This document shows, one piece after another, positions 40,815 through 49,775 of a stretch of DNA of 64,000 nt; position 1 is the stretch's first letter; every line of letters starts with the position of its first letter. Made by a program: the position numbers and the translations under genes. The notes beneath the pieces are model-generated. The model was not told the origin of the DNA and did not search any database. It was given only the letters and a program-made list of their open reading frames with translations. The stretch comes from Streptomyces sp. NBC_01351 (GTDB lineage Bacteria > Actinomycetota > Actinomycetes > Streptomycetales > Streptomycetaceae), in contig NZ_CP108356.1 in NCBI RefSeq assembly GCF_036237315.1, positions 7,383,501 through 7,447,500 on the forward strand, given 5' to 3'.

Positions 40815-42412
40815 CGGGGCACGTCCTGACAGCGCAGCAGGTACTCGGAGTCGGAGGCGGAGGTGTTCCCGGCGGCGGGCTTGGTGGTGACGCGGACGCC
40901 GCCGTAGCAGCCCCGGTCCCGGCTGAAGGTGTGGTGTTTGACCACCGGGGCCAGTGAACCGGCCTGGATCACGAAGGACTCGGTGCCGTCGGCGACGGAG
41001 TAGGCGCCCCGCTGGCCGCCCAGGAACCACTCCACCACCACGGTGACCGGACCGGTGCCCGTGGCGGCGACCGTGATGGTCGCGTCGCCCTGGTACACAC
41101 CGGTCTTGAGCGACACGTCGACGCTCGTCACCTTCAGCGGCGGTGTCGGCGAGGTCGTGGGCGTCGGGGTGGGCGACGGGGTGACCGTCGGCTTCGGGGT
41201 CGGCGTGGGGCTCCGCGACGCGGAGAACGACGGGGAGGGCGAGGCGGACGCCGAAGGGCTCGGCGACGCCGAGGGGCTCGGACTCGGCGATGCGGAAGGC
41301 GAGGCGGTCGCGCTCGGAGCCGGGGAGGCCGAACCGGGAGGGGCGGGGCTCGTCGTGGCGAAGGCGCTGAGCGCCGCCGACCCGCCCGGGGAAGCGCCGA
41401 GCGCTCCCGTCGTCAGCAGCAGCGCGGCCCCCAGCACCAGGGCCGCCCCCGCCGCCAGCCAGCCGCGCCGGCCCGGGGCCCAGCCCTGGCCACTGCTCAG
41501 CGTGGTCGTCGCCACCGCCGTCGTTCCCGCGGCCGCGGCGCCCGCCGAGGGGAACAGCAGCGGCAGCAGCGCGGCGAGCGCCGCCAGCTTGCGCTGCCCG
41601 CGCTCCTCCCACTCGGGTCCGTACGCGGCCAGGGCCACGCCCTCCAGCTCCGCGACGAACGCTTCGGCGTTCTCCGGGCGTTGCTCCGGCTGCTTGGCCA
41701 GACCGCGCCGGATCAGCGGCCGTACGGGCTCGGGGGCCTCGGTCTCCGGCACCGGGGCCTCGATGTGCTGGACGGCGAGCTCCGCGAAGTTCTCCCCGTC
41801 GTACGGTTTGCGGCCGGTGAGGCACTCGAAGAAGGTAGCCGTCGCCGCGTACACGTCGGCGGCGGGGGAGGCCGGCCGGCCCTGCCACTGCTCGGGCGCC
41901 ATGTAGGCCGGGGTCCCGGCCACACCGGGAGTGCTCCCGCGGTTCGCGGCGATGCCGAAGTCCACCAGCTTCGAGGAGCCGTCCGCCGCGACCAGCACGT
42001 TCTCCGGCTTGTAGTCCCGGTGGACGACACCCTCCCGGTGCGCCGCGGCCAGCCCGAGCAGCGAGCCCTTCAGCACCACGAGCGCGGCCTCGGCGTCCGC
42101 CTGCCCGGACTGCTTCAGCAGTGCCCGCAGGGAGATCCCGTCCACCAGCTCCATCACGATGGCGGCGCCGCCGGGCGCCTCCACGTACTCGTACAGCCCC
42201 ACCACGTACGGGGAGCGCAGACCGCCGAGCAGCCGGGCCTCGGCGCGGAACTCCCCGATGAAGGCGGGGTCCTGGCGCAGCCGGTCGCTGAGGTACTTCA
42301 CCGCGACGGCCGTGCCCGTGCCGTCGTGGACGGCGAGCACCACGCGGCCGCTGCCGCCGGAGCCGAGTTCGCGGACCTCCGAGTATCCGGGGACCGTCCA
42401 CGTGTTCTTCAT
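40811..42412 (-). CDS. membrane Ser/Thr protein kinase with extracytoplasmic sensor domain
   Basis: 533 residues from ATG 42412, AGGGGG 8-9 bases upstream; ATG 42430 is possible but less well placed. The kinase domain (about 8-275) has RELGSGGSGRVVLAVHDG (P-loop), VAVKYL (Lys), VHRDYKPENVLV (catalytic loop with Tyr where Leu or Val is usual), LVDFGIA and GTPAYMAPEQW. A helix at ~318-340 is followed by a long Ser/Pro/Ala linker (~350-425) and an Ig-like domain (GPVTVVVEWFLGGQRGAYSV) with Cys pair near the end (RGCYGG, LLRCQD). It should transmit an extracellular signal by phosphorylation. Coupled to a second protein with a like domain (40212). Confidence 0.93.
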   Translation of the reverse strand: MKNTWTVPGYSEVRELGSGGSGRVVLAVHDGTGTAVAVKYLSDRLRQDPAFIGEFRAEARLLGGLRSPYVVGLYEYVEAPGGAAIVMELVDGISLRALLKQSGQADAEAALVVLKGSLLGLAAAHREGVVHRDYKPENVLVAADGSSKLVDFGIAANRGSTPGVAGTPAYMAPEQWQGRPASPAADVYAATATFFECLTGRKPYDGENFAELAVQHIEAPVPETEAPEPVRPLIRRGLAKQPEQRPENAEAFVAELEGVALAAYGPEWEERGQRKLAALAALLPLLFPSAGAAAAGTTAVATTTLSSGQGWAPGRRGWLAAGAALVLGAALLLTTGALGASPGGSAALSAFATTSPAPPGSASPAPSATASPSASPSPSPSASPSPSASASPSPSFSASRSPTPTPKPTVTPSPTPTPTTSPTPPLKVTSVDVSLKTGVYQGDATITVAATGTGPVTVVVEWFLGGQRGAYSVADGTESFVIQAGSLAPVVKHHTFSRDRGCYGGVRVTTKPAAGNTSASDSEYLLRCQDVPR

Positions 42413-42535
42413 CGTTGATGCCCCCTGCATGCGGAGATCCGTGGGTGACCGGACGCGGTCCGGCCCCCCACAGGGACTGTTCCTGATGCGGGACGTGCTT
42501 TCCGCCACGGCTGGTTCCCAACCGTGCCGGTCGTC

Positions 42536-43792
42536 TCAGGCCGCGGCCGAGACCGCTCCGATCATGGAGTGCAGACGGTCCGCCGCGGCCCGCCCGAAGG
42601 CAGGGTCGTTGATGTGGGTGTCGTAGTCGTGGAGCCGGGCGGCGCTGCCCCGCAAGCCGTCGCGCAGCGCCGAGAACAGGGCCCGGTCCGCGTCGGGGTC
42701 ATGGTAGGGCCCACCCGGCGCACCGAGCGTGGACAGTCCGCGGAGCGGGACGCAGACGGCCGTGGGGCCGGTCGCCGCGCGGAGTTTGGCGGCTACCCGG
42801 CGGCCGAGCTCCGTGCATTCCTCCTCGGTGGTACGGATCACCGTGATGGACGGGTTGTGCACGTGGACCCGGCGGTGGCGGACCCGCTCGGGCAGGGTTT
42901 CCGGCGGCCCGAACTTGACCATGTCCAGCGCCCCCAGGCTCACCACCTGCGGGATCCCGGCCCGCCCGGCGGCGCTGAGCCGGTCGGGGCCGGCGGTGAG
43001 GATGCCCCCGCACAGGTCGTCGGCGAGCTCGCTGAGGGTCAGGTCCAGGACGCCTGCGAAGACGCCCTGGGAGGCAAGGGTCTCCAGGGTGCGGCCGCCG
43101 GTGCCGCTGACGTGGAAGACGAGCACCTCGTAGCCCAGCTCCGTCAGCCGCTCGCGCGCCGCGTCCACGCCGATCGTGGTCACGCCCGCCATGCTCGCCG
43201 CGACCAGCGGACGCGAGCCCGCTCCGAGGCGCGGCGGGCGGTGCAGGTCCAGGGCGGCGCGGGCGAAGGCCTTGGCCATGCCGGCGACGGCCTCCACGGC
43301 GTTGGCCAGGACCGGTGCCGAGATGCTGTTGATCCCCGCGATGTCCACCACGCTGTACATCATCGTGATGTCCGCGGAGCCGACGTACGGGGAGACGTCC
43401 CCCGACGCCATGGACGAGACCATCAGTTTCGGTACGCCCAGCGGCAGCGCGCGCATCGCCCGGGTCGCGATGGACGTGCCGCCGCTGCCGCCGATCGCGA
43501 GCACCGCGTGCAGCCGGCCCTCGGCGTGCAGGCGTAACAGGGTCGCTTCCGCGCCCCTGGCCATCGTGGTCACGGCCGCGCCCCGGTCGGCGGCCGTGCG
43601 CAGTTCGGACAGTTCCGCTCCCGCTGCCCGGGCCACCGCTTCTCGCGGCACGTCCGCGGGCACCCGGGGTTCGCCCATGATTCCTGTATCGACCAGTACC
43701 ACTTCGACGCCGGTGCGCAGCAGCCTTTCGCGCAGCCAGCCGTACTCCACACCCTTGGTGTCCAGGGTTCCCACCAGCACGACGTTCGTCAT
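42536..43792 (-). CDS. Tm-1-like / UPF0261 ATP-binding protein
   Basis: 418 residues from ATG 43792; ATG 43807 five codons earlier is possible and neither has a ribosome site. The family's signature VVLVGTLDTKGVEYGWLRER is at the N-terminus, with LAIGGSGGTSIATRAMRALP (nucleotide-binding loop), LMVSSMASGDVSPYVGSADI, HVSGTGGRTLETLASQGVFA and VVSLGALDMVKFG. These match the bacterial homologues of plant Tm-1, in which the N-terminal domain binds ATP. In bacteria the enzymatic role is not known with certainty; several act near phosphoenolpyruvate-mutase-like proteins. Next gene upstream is a NUDIX hydrolase, 59 bases away. Confidence 0.9.
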   Translation of the reverse strand: MTNVVLVGTLDTKGVEYGWLRERLLRTGVEVVLVDTGIMGEPRVPADVPREAVARAAGAELSELRTAADRGAAVTTMARGAEATLLRLHAEGRLHAVLAIGGSGGTSIATRAMRALPLGVPKLMVSSMASGDVSPYVGSADITMMYSVVDIAGINSISAPVLANAVEAVAGMAKAFARAALDLHRPPRLGAGSRPLVAASMAGVTTIGVDAARERLTELGYEVLVFHVSGTGGRTLETLASQGVFAGVLDLTLSELADDLCGGILTAGPDRLSAAGRAGIPQVVSLGALDMVKFGPPETLPERVRHRRVHVHNPSITVIRTTEEECTELGRRVAAKLRAATGPTAVCVPLRGLSTLGAPGGPYHDPDADRALFSALRDGLRGSAARLHDYDTHINDPAFGRAAADRLHSMIGAVSAAA

Positions 43793-43851
43793 ATGTGCAA
43801 TGTCCATGCAAGTGGGGTTTGTTGGCAAGTAAAGGTCGGGTCAATGTCCGA

Positions 43852-44346
43852 TCAATCCTCCAATAGGGTCAACAGTCGCTCCAGAAACGGAATCTGAGCC
43901 GGAATCAGCTGATGTCGGGCCGCCGGGGGAGCGAACCAGGCCACCCGGTCCAGCTCGGGGAACTCCCGTACGGTCCCCGAGTGCGGCGGCCACTCCATGG
44001 AGAAGGTGCCCGGCACCATCAGCGCGGGGTCGAGGTCCGCCTCCACCGCCCAGATGGTCACCAGCTTCCCGCTGCTCAGCACCACGTCCCCCAGCGGCAG
44101 GTACTCGCCCTCCGGCGGCGGCAGCCCGAGCTCCTCGGTGAACTCCCGGCGGGCCGCGTCCCGCGGCGTCTCGTCCGGTTCGTACTCGCCCTTCGGGATG
44201 GCCCAGCCCCCGGCGTCCCGCCCGGACCACAGGGGGCCGCCCATGTGGCCGAGCAGGACCTCGATGCCGTGGTCCGCCGGGCGTCCCGCCGTCTCGCCGG
44301 TACGGCGGAAGAGGAGCAGCCCGGCACTGCGCTTCTTGTGGCTCAT
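43852..44346 (-). CDS. NUDIX hydrolase
   Basis: 164 residues from ATG 44346. The NUDIX box is GEYEPDETPRDAARREFTEE then LGL, in full agreement with Gx5Ex7REUxEExGU. The fold starts SAGLLLFRR and includes WAIPKGEYEPDE, which resembles the diadenosine-polyphosphate or diphosphoinositol type (PKG before the box). It follows the CDF gene by 30 bases on the same strand, so an operon with the transporter and the Tm-1-like gene is plausible. Confidence 0.92.
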   Translation of the reverse strand: MSHKKRSAGLLLFRRTGETAGRPADHGIEVLLGHMGGPLWSGRDAGGWAIPKGEYEPDETPRDAARREFTEELGLPPPEGEYLPLGDVVLSSGKLVTIWAVEADLDPALMVPGTFSMEWPPHSGTVREFPELDRVAWFAPPAARHQLIPAQIPFLERLLTLLED

Positions 44347-44376
44347 GAGCGGATGTATGCCCCGCCGGAAGCGAAC

Positions 44377-45486
44377 TCAGTGGTCGTGCGGCCCCTGCCG
44401 GTGCACCGGCCCGTGCGCCTCCGCGCAGTGGGGGTCGCTCAGGTCGTCGGGGCCCTCGCCCGCGCGGCCGACCGTGAGGAGGGATTCCTGCGCGTGGTCC
44501 ACCTGGAGGGTGGTGTGGGTGATCCCGTACTCCTTGGCCAGCAGCCGCTCCAGGTCCCGGCGTACGGCGTGGCAGTCGCCCGCCGGCTCCACGAGCACGT
44601 GCGCCGAGAGGGCCGCCTGGCCGGAGGTGATGGTCCAGATGTGCAGGTCGTGCACCTCGGTGACCGGCGGCTGTCCGACGAGCCGATCGCCGACCGCGTC
44701 CGGGTCCACGTGGGCCGGGGCGGCCTCCAGGAAGATCCGGCCGGACTCGCGGACCAGCCCGTAGCCCGCCTTGACCATCAGCGCCACCACCACGAGGGTG
44801 GCGATCGCGTCGGCCTGCCGGAAGCCGGTGGTCAGCACGATCAGGCCGGCGATGGCGGTCCCGATGAAGGCGAAGAGGTCGTTGAGGACGTGCTGGTAGG
44901 CGCCCTCCACGGCCAGGGAGGAACGGTTCGCCCGGGAGATGCACCAGGCCGCCGCCACATTGACGACGATGCCCGCGAGCGCCGTCACCACGACCATGCC
45001 GCCCTCGACCGGCGGCGGGTCCATCAGCCGTCGCACCGCCTCGTAGGCCAGCCAGGCCCCCAGCAGGAGCAGGGTCAGCCCGTTGGCCTGCGCGGAGAGT
45101 ATCTCCGCGCGCTTGAGGCCGTACGTGAACCCGCCGCGGGCGGGCCGGGCGGCCAGCCGCATCGCGATGAGCGCGAGGGCGATCGAGACGGCGTCCGTCA
45201 GCATGTGCGCCGCGTCGGAGATCAGGGCCAGTGAGTGGGCCATGATGCCGATGACCACTTCGATGGCCATGAAGCCGGCGATCAGGCCGAGGGCGATCGC
45301 CAGCCAGCGGCGGTCGGCGTCCGCGGACACGCCGTGGCTGTGGCCTCCGGGTCCGTGGTCGTGCCCGTGGCCCCCCGGCCCGTGCCCGTGGTCACGGCCC
45401 GCGTCGTAGTGCCCGTGCGCGGCCTCTCGGCCGTGGTCGTGCTCGTGCTCTCGCTCTTGATCGTGAGCCTGGTCGAGCCCGGACAT
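44377..45486 (-). CDS. cation diffusion facilitator (zinc-type exporter)
   Basis: 369 residues from ATG 45486, GGGGGA 5 bases upstream; ATG 45504 is the alternative. A His/Asp/Gly-rich N-terminus (HDQEREHEHDHGREAAHGHY, then GHGHDHGPGGHSHG) can bind Zn or similar metals. Six helices follow with the CDF metal sites SLALISDAAHMLTDAVSIAL (HxxxD in TM2) and YQHVLNDLFAFIGTAIAG (TM5). The C-terminal domain (VHDLHIWTITSGQAALSAHV) is the regulatory fold. It should export Zn2+ or Co2+ by H+ antiport. The His-rich C-terminal end (HRQGPHDH) adds another metal site. Divergent from the FHA-ABC operon. Confidence 0.95.
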   Translation of the reverse strand: MSGLDQAHDQEREHEHDHGREAAHGHYDAGRDHGHGPGGHGHDHGPGGHSHGVSADADRRWLAIALGLIAGFMAIEVVIGIMAHSLALISDAAHMLTDAVSIALALIAMRLAARPARGGFTYGLKRAEILSAQANGLTLLLLGAWLAYEAVRRLMDPPPVEGGMVVVTALAGIVVNVAAAWCISRANRSSLAVEGAYQHVLNDLFAFIGTAIAGLIVLTTGFRQADAIATLVVVALMVKAGYGLVRESGRIFLEAAPAHVDPDAVGDRLVGQPPVTEVHDLHIWTITSGQAALSAHVLVEPAGDCHAVRRDLERLLAKEYGITHTTLQVDHAQESLLTVGRAGEGPDDLSDPHCAEAHGPVHRQGPHDH

Positions 45487-45573
45487 GGCGTCCCCCGTCT
45501 CCATCGCACACCCGTGTGTTTCGGGTCCGTCGCGATGAAGTGAAGCGCACCCGGACGAGATGGGCAAAGGCTG

Positions 45574-45588
45574 CAACGGGGACCGTTG
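45574..45588. promoter_or_regulatory. palindrome in CDF/FHA-ABC divergent promoter
   Basis: CAACGG-GGA-CCGTTG is a perfect 6-base inverted repeat in the 181-base gap between the divergent starts at 45486 and 45668. It could be a binding site for a regulator of one or both genes; no regulator gene is adjacent. Confidence 0.35.
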
Positions 45589-45667
45589 TCATTACCCATA
45601 AGAGGCCCCTGACCTGCGGTGATGCCGCGCCGCTGCCGCGCCGGTCCGATCGTGGGAAAATTTGCTC

Positions 45668-48046
45668 ATGGTCCAGCGCCCCGGTGTGCCGACCGCCCCC
45701 GAGCTCGTTCTGGAGACCGACCTGGGGTCCACACGGATGAGCCCCGGCCGGAGCTACCACGTCGGCAGGGACCCCCTCTGCGAGATCTGCCTCGACGACG
45801 CCCGCGTCTCCTGGCACCACGCGATCCTGCGCCCCGAGGGGGACCACTGGACGATCGAGGACGAGGGCAGCACCAACGGAACCTGGGTCGACGGCCACCG
45901 CGTTCAGGAGTGGAGCGTCGGCGTCGGCACCGAGCTCCGTTTCGGCAGCGTCGAGGACGGCCCCCGCGCCCTCGTCGTCGGCCGGACGCCCTCCGCCGCG
46001 CCCGCCGCCGCCCGGCCGTCCCGCGTCTCGAACCCCGGCATGACCGGCACCTTCCGGCAGCCGACCACGGTGCGCCCGCTGGCCCCCCGTACCGCCGTGC
46101 GCATCGGCCGCGCCCCCGACAGCGACCTCGTCATCGACGACCTCGTCGTTTCCCGGCGCCACGCCGAACTGCGCTCCCTGGCCGACGGCAGCTACGAGAT
46201 CGCCGACCTCGGCAGCCACAACGGCACCTACCTCAACGGCGCCCGCATCGACGGGACCGCCCGTCTCACCGAGGGCGACATCGTCGGCATCGGCCACACC
46301 GCCTTCTGCCTCGTCGGCGACCAGCTCCAGGAGTACGTGGACACCGGTGAGGTGTCCCTCGACGTCCAGGACCTCCGGGTCACCGTCGACCAGGGCCGCA
46401 AGACCCTCATGGACGGCGTCTCCTTCCCCGTGGGCGCCAAGTGCCTGCTCGCCGTCGTCGGCCCCAGCGGCGCCGGCAAGTCCACCCTGCTCGGCGCCCT
46501 CACGGGCCTGCGCCCCGCCGACAGCGGCACCGTCCTGTACGACGGCCGCGACCTCTACCGCGACTACGCCGAACTGCGCAGCCGCATCGGCCTCGTGCCC
46601 CAGGACGACATCCTGCACGCCCAGCTCACCGTCCGCCGCGCGCTCGTCTACGCCGCCGAGCTGCGCTTCCCGCAGGACACCGCCAAGGCCGAACGCGAAG
46701 CCCGGGTCGACGAGGTGATCCGGGAACTCGGCCTCGTCCAACGGGCCGACCAGCCCATCCACAGCCTCTCCGGCGGCCAGCGCAAACGCGTCTCCGTCGC
46801 CCTGGAACTGCTGACGAAGCCCTCCCTGCTCTTCCTCGACGAACCCACCTCCGGCCTCGACCCCGGCATGGACCGCTCGGTCATGCACATGCTGCGCGGC
46901 CTCGCCGACGACGGCCGCACCGTCATCGTGGTCACCCACAGCGTGCTCAGCCTCGACGTCTGCGACCGGTTGCTGTTCCTCGCCCCCGGCGGGCGCGTCG
47001 CCTACTTCGGCCCGCCCCAGGAGGCCCTCGCCTTCTTCGGTTTCGAGGAGTGGCCGGAGGCCTTCGAGGCGTTCGAGACCCAGCAGGACCGCGACTGGGC
47101 GGGGGCCTACCGGGGCTCGCCCGCCCACCGCCGGTATGTAGACGTCACCGCCGGCCGGCCCGGGTTGGCCGAAGGCGCCGCGGGCGTCGCCCGGCCCGCG
47201 CCCCTGCCCCCGCCCAAGGCGCAGAGCTGGGGCTCCCAACTTTCCACCCTGATCCGCCGGTACGCCGCCGTACTCGGCGCCGACCGCACCTTCCTCGTCA
47301 TCATGGTCGCGCTCCCGTTCATGATGGGGGCCATGGCCCGCGCCCTCGCGGGGAGCAGCCTCACCGCCGAGACGGCTCTCAACGCCCTGCTCATCCTTAC
47401 CATCGGCGGAGTGCTCACCGGCGCCGCCAACGCCGTCCGCGAACTCGTCAAGGAACGGGTGATCTACCAGCGCGAACGCGCCGTCGGGCTGTCCCGGTCC
47501 GCCTACCTGATGTCCAAGGTGGTGGTGCTCGGCACCATCACCGTCGGCCAGGCCGTGGTGCTGACCCTGGTGGCTCTCGGCGGAGTGAAACTGAACGCCC
47601 CGGGAGGCAAGGGCGTGTTGATGCCGCCACTGATCGAGATCACCCTCGCCGTGGCCCTGCTGTCCTTCACCGCGATGATGCTCGGCCTGCTGATCTCAGC
47701 CCTCGTCCGCAAGGAGGAGGTCACCATGCCGCTGCTGGTCCTCCTCGCCATCGTCCAGGTCGTCTTCTGCGGCACCCTGCTGAAGCTCTACGACGTCGCC
47801 GTCCTCGAACAGGTGGCGTGGCTGGCGCCCGCCCGCTGGGCGATGGGCGCGATGGGAGGCACCATCCAGCTCAGTGCGATCGTCCCCGGCAACCTCACAC
47901 AGGACCCGATCTTCGACCACGAGGCCGGCGTGTGGCTGATCAGCATGTGCATGCTGCCCGCCCTGTCCGTGGTCTTCGGCCTCATGGTGTCCCGGCTGCT
48001 GCGCCGCCACGAGCCGGCCGTCATGCGGAAGCAGCCGCGGCGATGA
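45668..48046 (+). CDS. FHA-domain ABC exporter (Rv1747-like)
   Basis: 792 residues from ATG 45668. Two FHA phosphothreonine-binding domains come first: about 20-105 (VSWHHAILRPE, GSTNGTWVDG) and 130-215 (VVSRRHAELRSL, GSHNGTYLNGA). Next is an ABC ATPase (GPSGAGKSTLLGAL Walker A, HSLSGGQRKRVSVALE signature, LLFLDEPTSGLDPG Walker B) and about six C-terminal helices of ABC-2 type. The order matches mycobacterial Rv1747, an exporter whose FHA domains bind threonines phosphorylated by kinase PknF. Cargo is unknown; Rv1747 has been linked to cell-wall glycolipids. First gene of a three-gene operon ending in a kinase. Confidence 0.93.
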   Translation: MVQRPGVPTAPELVLETDLGSTRMSPGRSYHVGRDPLCEICLDDARVSWHHAILRPEGDHWTIEDEGSTNGTWVDGHRVQEWSVGVGTELRFGSVEDGPRALVVGRTPSAAPAAARPSRVSNPGMTGTFRQPTTVRPLAPRTAVRIGRAPDSDLVIDDLVVSRRHAELRSLADGSYEIADLGSHNGTYLNGARIDGTARLTEGDIVGIGHTAFCLVGDQLQEYVDTGEVSLDVQDLRVTVDQGRKTLMDGVSFPVGAKCLLAVVGPSGAGKSTLLGALTGLRPADSGTVLYDGRDLYRDYAELRSRIGLVPQDDILHAQLTVRRALVYAAELRFPQDTAKAEREARVDEVIRELGLVQRADQPIHSLSGGQRKRVSVALELLTKPSLLFLDEPTSGLDPGMDRSVMHMLRGLADDGRTVIVVTHSVLSLDVCDRLLFLAPGGRVAYFGPPQEALAFFGFEEWPEAFEAFETQQDRDWAGAYRGSPAHRRYVDVTAGRPGLAEGAAGVARPAPLPPPKAQSWGSQLSTLIRRYAAVLGADRTFLVIMVALPFMMGAMARALAGSSLTAETALNALLILTIGGVLTGAANAVRELVKERVIYQRERAVGLSRSAYLMSKVVVLGTITVGQAVVLTLVALGGVKLNAPGGKGVLMPPLIEITLAVALLSFTAMMLGLLISALVRKEEVTMPLLVLLAIVQVVFCGTLLKLYDVAVLEQVAWLAPARWAMGAMGGTIQLSAIVPGNLTQDPIFDHEAGVWLISMCMLPALSVVFGLMVSRLLRRHEPAVMRKQPRR

Positions 48047-48720
48047 CCTTCCCCGACGCGATCGCGGACTTCCACCCCACCCACGTCGTCCCGCAGGAGG
48101 GGCTGCCCGCCTGGGAGTCCCCCGACGCGACCCGGCCGACCGTCCCCCTGGACCCCTTCCTGCCCGTGCAGCTGCTGGCCCGCCGCGGGGACTGGGGCGA
48201 GGTCCTCTGCTCCAACGGCTGGTCCGCCTGGGTGGACGGCCGGCTGCTGATCGCCGTACCGCAACCGCCGCCCACGGCCGACGGGAAGCAGCCGGCGCGC
48301 GGCGAGGACCCCCGGCCCCTGCTCGCGCGCAGCACCCAGACCGTGGAGCGCTACCGGCGGGCCGTGGAGGAGCTCGGGTCGGGGCGCACGGACGCCGACG
48401 CCTTCCGGCGCTCCGTACGGGGCCTGCGCGCCGGGATCGTGCTCGACGGGGAGTCGGCGTGGCTCTACGACGAGACGTCCGGGCGGTGGCTGTACGGCGA
48501 CGGGAGCCACCTGAGCACGTACGCCGTCGGCGCGGGGCCGGGCGCCGCGCCCGGCGCGGAGACCGACCCGGTCGGGGTCCAGCTCGACGTACTGCCCGAC
48601 GGCGACGGCGACGGCGACGGCGGGGGCGGAGCGGGCGGCGCGGACGGGGCAGCTGTGCCGCCCGCAGGGCCCGTGGGGCACGCGCCTACGCAGGTCGTGG
48701 ACGGGCCGGGGGCCAAGTGA
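48043..48720 (+). CDS. SH3-like hypothetical protein in FHA-ABC/kinase operon
   Basis: 225 residues from ATG 48043, overlapping the previous TGA (ATGA). The first 70 residues look like a bacterial SH3 domain: VPQEGLPAWESPDATRPTVP, FLPVQLLARRGDWGEVLCSN and GWSAWVDGRLL. A middle helical part (VERYRRAVEELGSGRTDADA) and a second short domain ending GRWLYGDGSHL follow; the tail is a run of Asp/Gly (DGDGDGDGGGG). No membrane helix. It is translationally coupled to both neighbours, so it probably links the exporter and kinase; function unknown. Confidence 0.82.
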   Translation: MTFPDAIADFHPTHVVPQEGLPAWESPDATRPTVPLDPFLPVQLLARRGDWGEVLCSNGWSAWVDGRLLIAVPQPPPTADGKQPARGEDPRPLLARSTQTVERYRRAVEELGSGRTDADAFRRSVRGLRAGIVLDGESAWLYDETSGRWLYGDGSHLSTYAVGAGPGAAPGAETDPVGVQLDVLPDGDGDGDGGGGAGGADGAAVPPAGPVGHAPTQVVDGPGAK

Positions 48721-49700
48721 TGGGGGAGCCTTCCGGCCGGGAAGGGGCCTCCGGCCGCGAAGGGGGCTCCGGTCGCCCCTCGGACCTGCGGGGGAAACAG
48801 ATCGCCGGGTACCTGGTGGAGAGCGAGATCGGGCGCGGCGGCATGGCGGTCGTCTACCGGGCGAAGGACCTGCGGCTCGACCGGACGGTGGCGCTCAAGC
48901 TGCTGGCGCCCCAGCTGGCGCGCAACGACACCTTCCGGCAGCGGTTCGTCCACGAGTCCAAGGTGGCCGCGGCCATCGACCACCCGCACATCGTCCCCGT
49001 GTTCGAGGCGGGGGAGACCGAAGGGCTGCTGTACATCGCCATGCGCTACGTGGCCGGGGAGGACCTGCGGGCGATGCTCGACCGGACGGGCCCGCTGTCG
49101 ATGGAGACGGCCGCCCGGATCGCCGGGCAGGTGGCCTCGGCGCTGGACGCGGCGCACGACCACGGGCTGGTGCACCGCGACGTGAAGCCGGGCAACATCC
49201 TGGTCGCGCGCGGCACCGACAGCGAGCACCCGGAGCACGTGTACCTCACGGACTTCGGGCTGACCAAGAAGTCGCTGTCGCTGACCGGCTTCACGACGGC
49301 CGGGCAGTTCGTCGGGACCCTGGACTACGTGGCCCCGGAACAGATCTGGGGGAAGCCGGTGGACGGCCGGTGCGACGTCTACAGCCTGGGCTGCGTCGTC
49401 TACGAGACCCTGTCGGGCGCGCCGCCCTTCCGGCGCGACGACGACATGGCCCTGCTCTGGGCCCACCAGTACGATCCGCCGCCCCCGCTGAGCTCCCTGA
49501 GGCCGGGCCTGCCGGCGGCGGTGGACGCGGTACTGGCGAAGGCCCTGGCCAAATCGCCGGAGGACCGCTGGGACACCTGCCTGGAGTTCACCGGAGCCCT
49601 CCGCCACGCGGACACCCCGAAGCCGAAGCGAGCGGCCGCCGGACCGCCCTCCGCGCCGCCGGAGCCGCCGGGCTGGGCGCTGCCGGTGTTCCGGCGGTGA
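48720..49700 (+). CDS. Ser/Thr protein kinase of FHA-ABC operon
   Basis: 326 residues; the ATG at 48720 shares its A with the upstream TGA (TGATG). A Gly/Arg-rich head precedes a full kinase domain: ESEIGRGGMAVVYRAKDL (P-loop), TVALKLL (Lys), VHRDVKPGNILVARG, YLTDFGLTKKSLS and GTLDYVAPEQIWG (activation segment and APE). The domain ends ~300 and there is no transmembrane helix or external domain, unlike the PknF group. By position it is the likely kinase that phosphorylates the FHA exporter or its partners. The C-terminal 25 residues are Pro/Ala-rich. Confidence 0.95.
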   Translation: MGEPSGREGASGREGGSGRPSDLRGKQIAGYLVESEIGRGGMAVVYRAKDLRLDRTVALKLLAPQLARNDTFRQRFVHESKVAAAIDHPHIVPVFEAGETEGLLYIAMRYVAGEDLRAMLDRTGPLSMETAARIAGQVASALDAAHDHGLVHRDVKPGNILVARGTDSEHPEHVYLTDFGLTKKSLSLTGFTTAGQFVGTLDYVAPEQIWGKPVDGRCDVYSLGCVVYETLSGAPPFRRDDDMALLWAHQYDPPPPLSSLRPGLPAAVDAVLAKALAKSPEDRWDTCLEFTGALRHADTPKPKRAAAGPPSAPPEPPGWALPVFRR

Positions 49701-49730
49701 GGGGGCCGCGCCTTCCGGGGCGGGGCCGGG

Positions 49731-49775
49731 TGCGCGTGGGCCGGCCCGGCCGATGCGCGTGGGCCGGCCCGGCCG
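49731..49775. repeat. 22-base tandem duplication next to hairpin repeat
   Basis: TGCGCGTGGGCCGGCCCGGC plus CG occurs at 49731-49752 and again at 49754-49775, separated by one base. The second copy runs into the long palindrome that starts at 49766. Confidence 0.75.
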
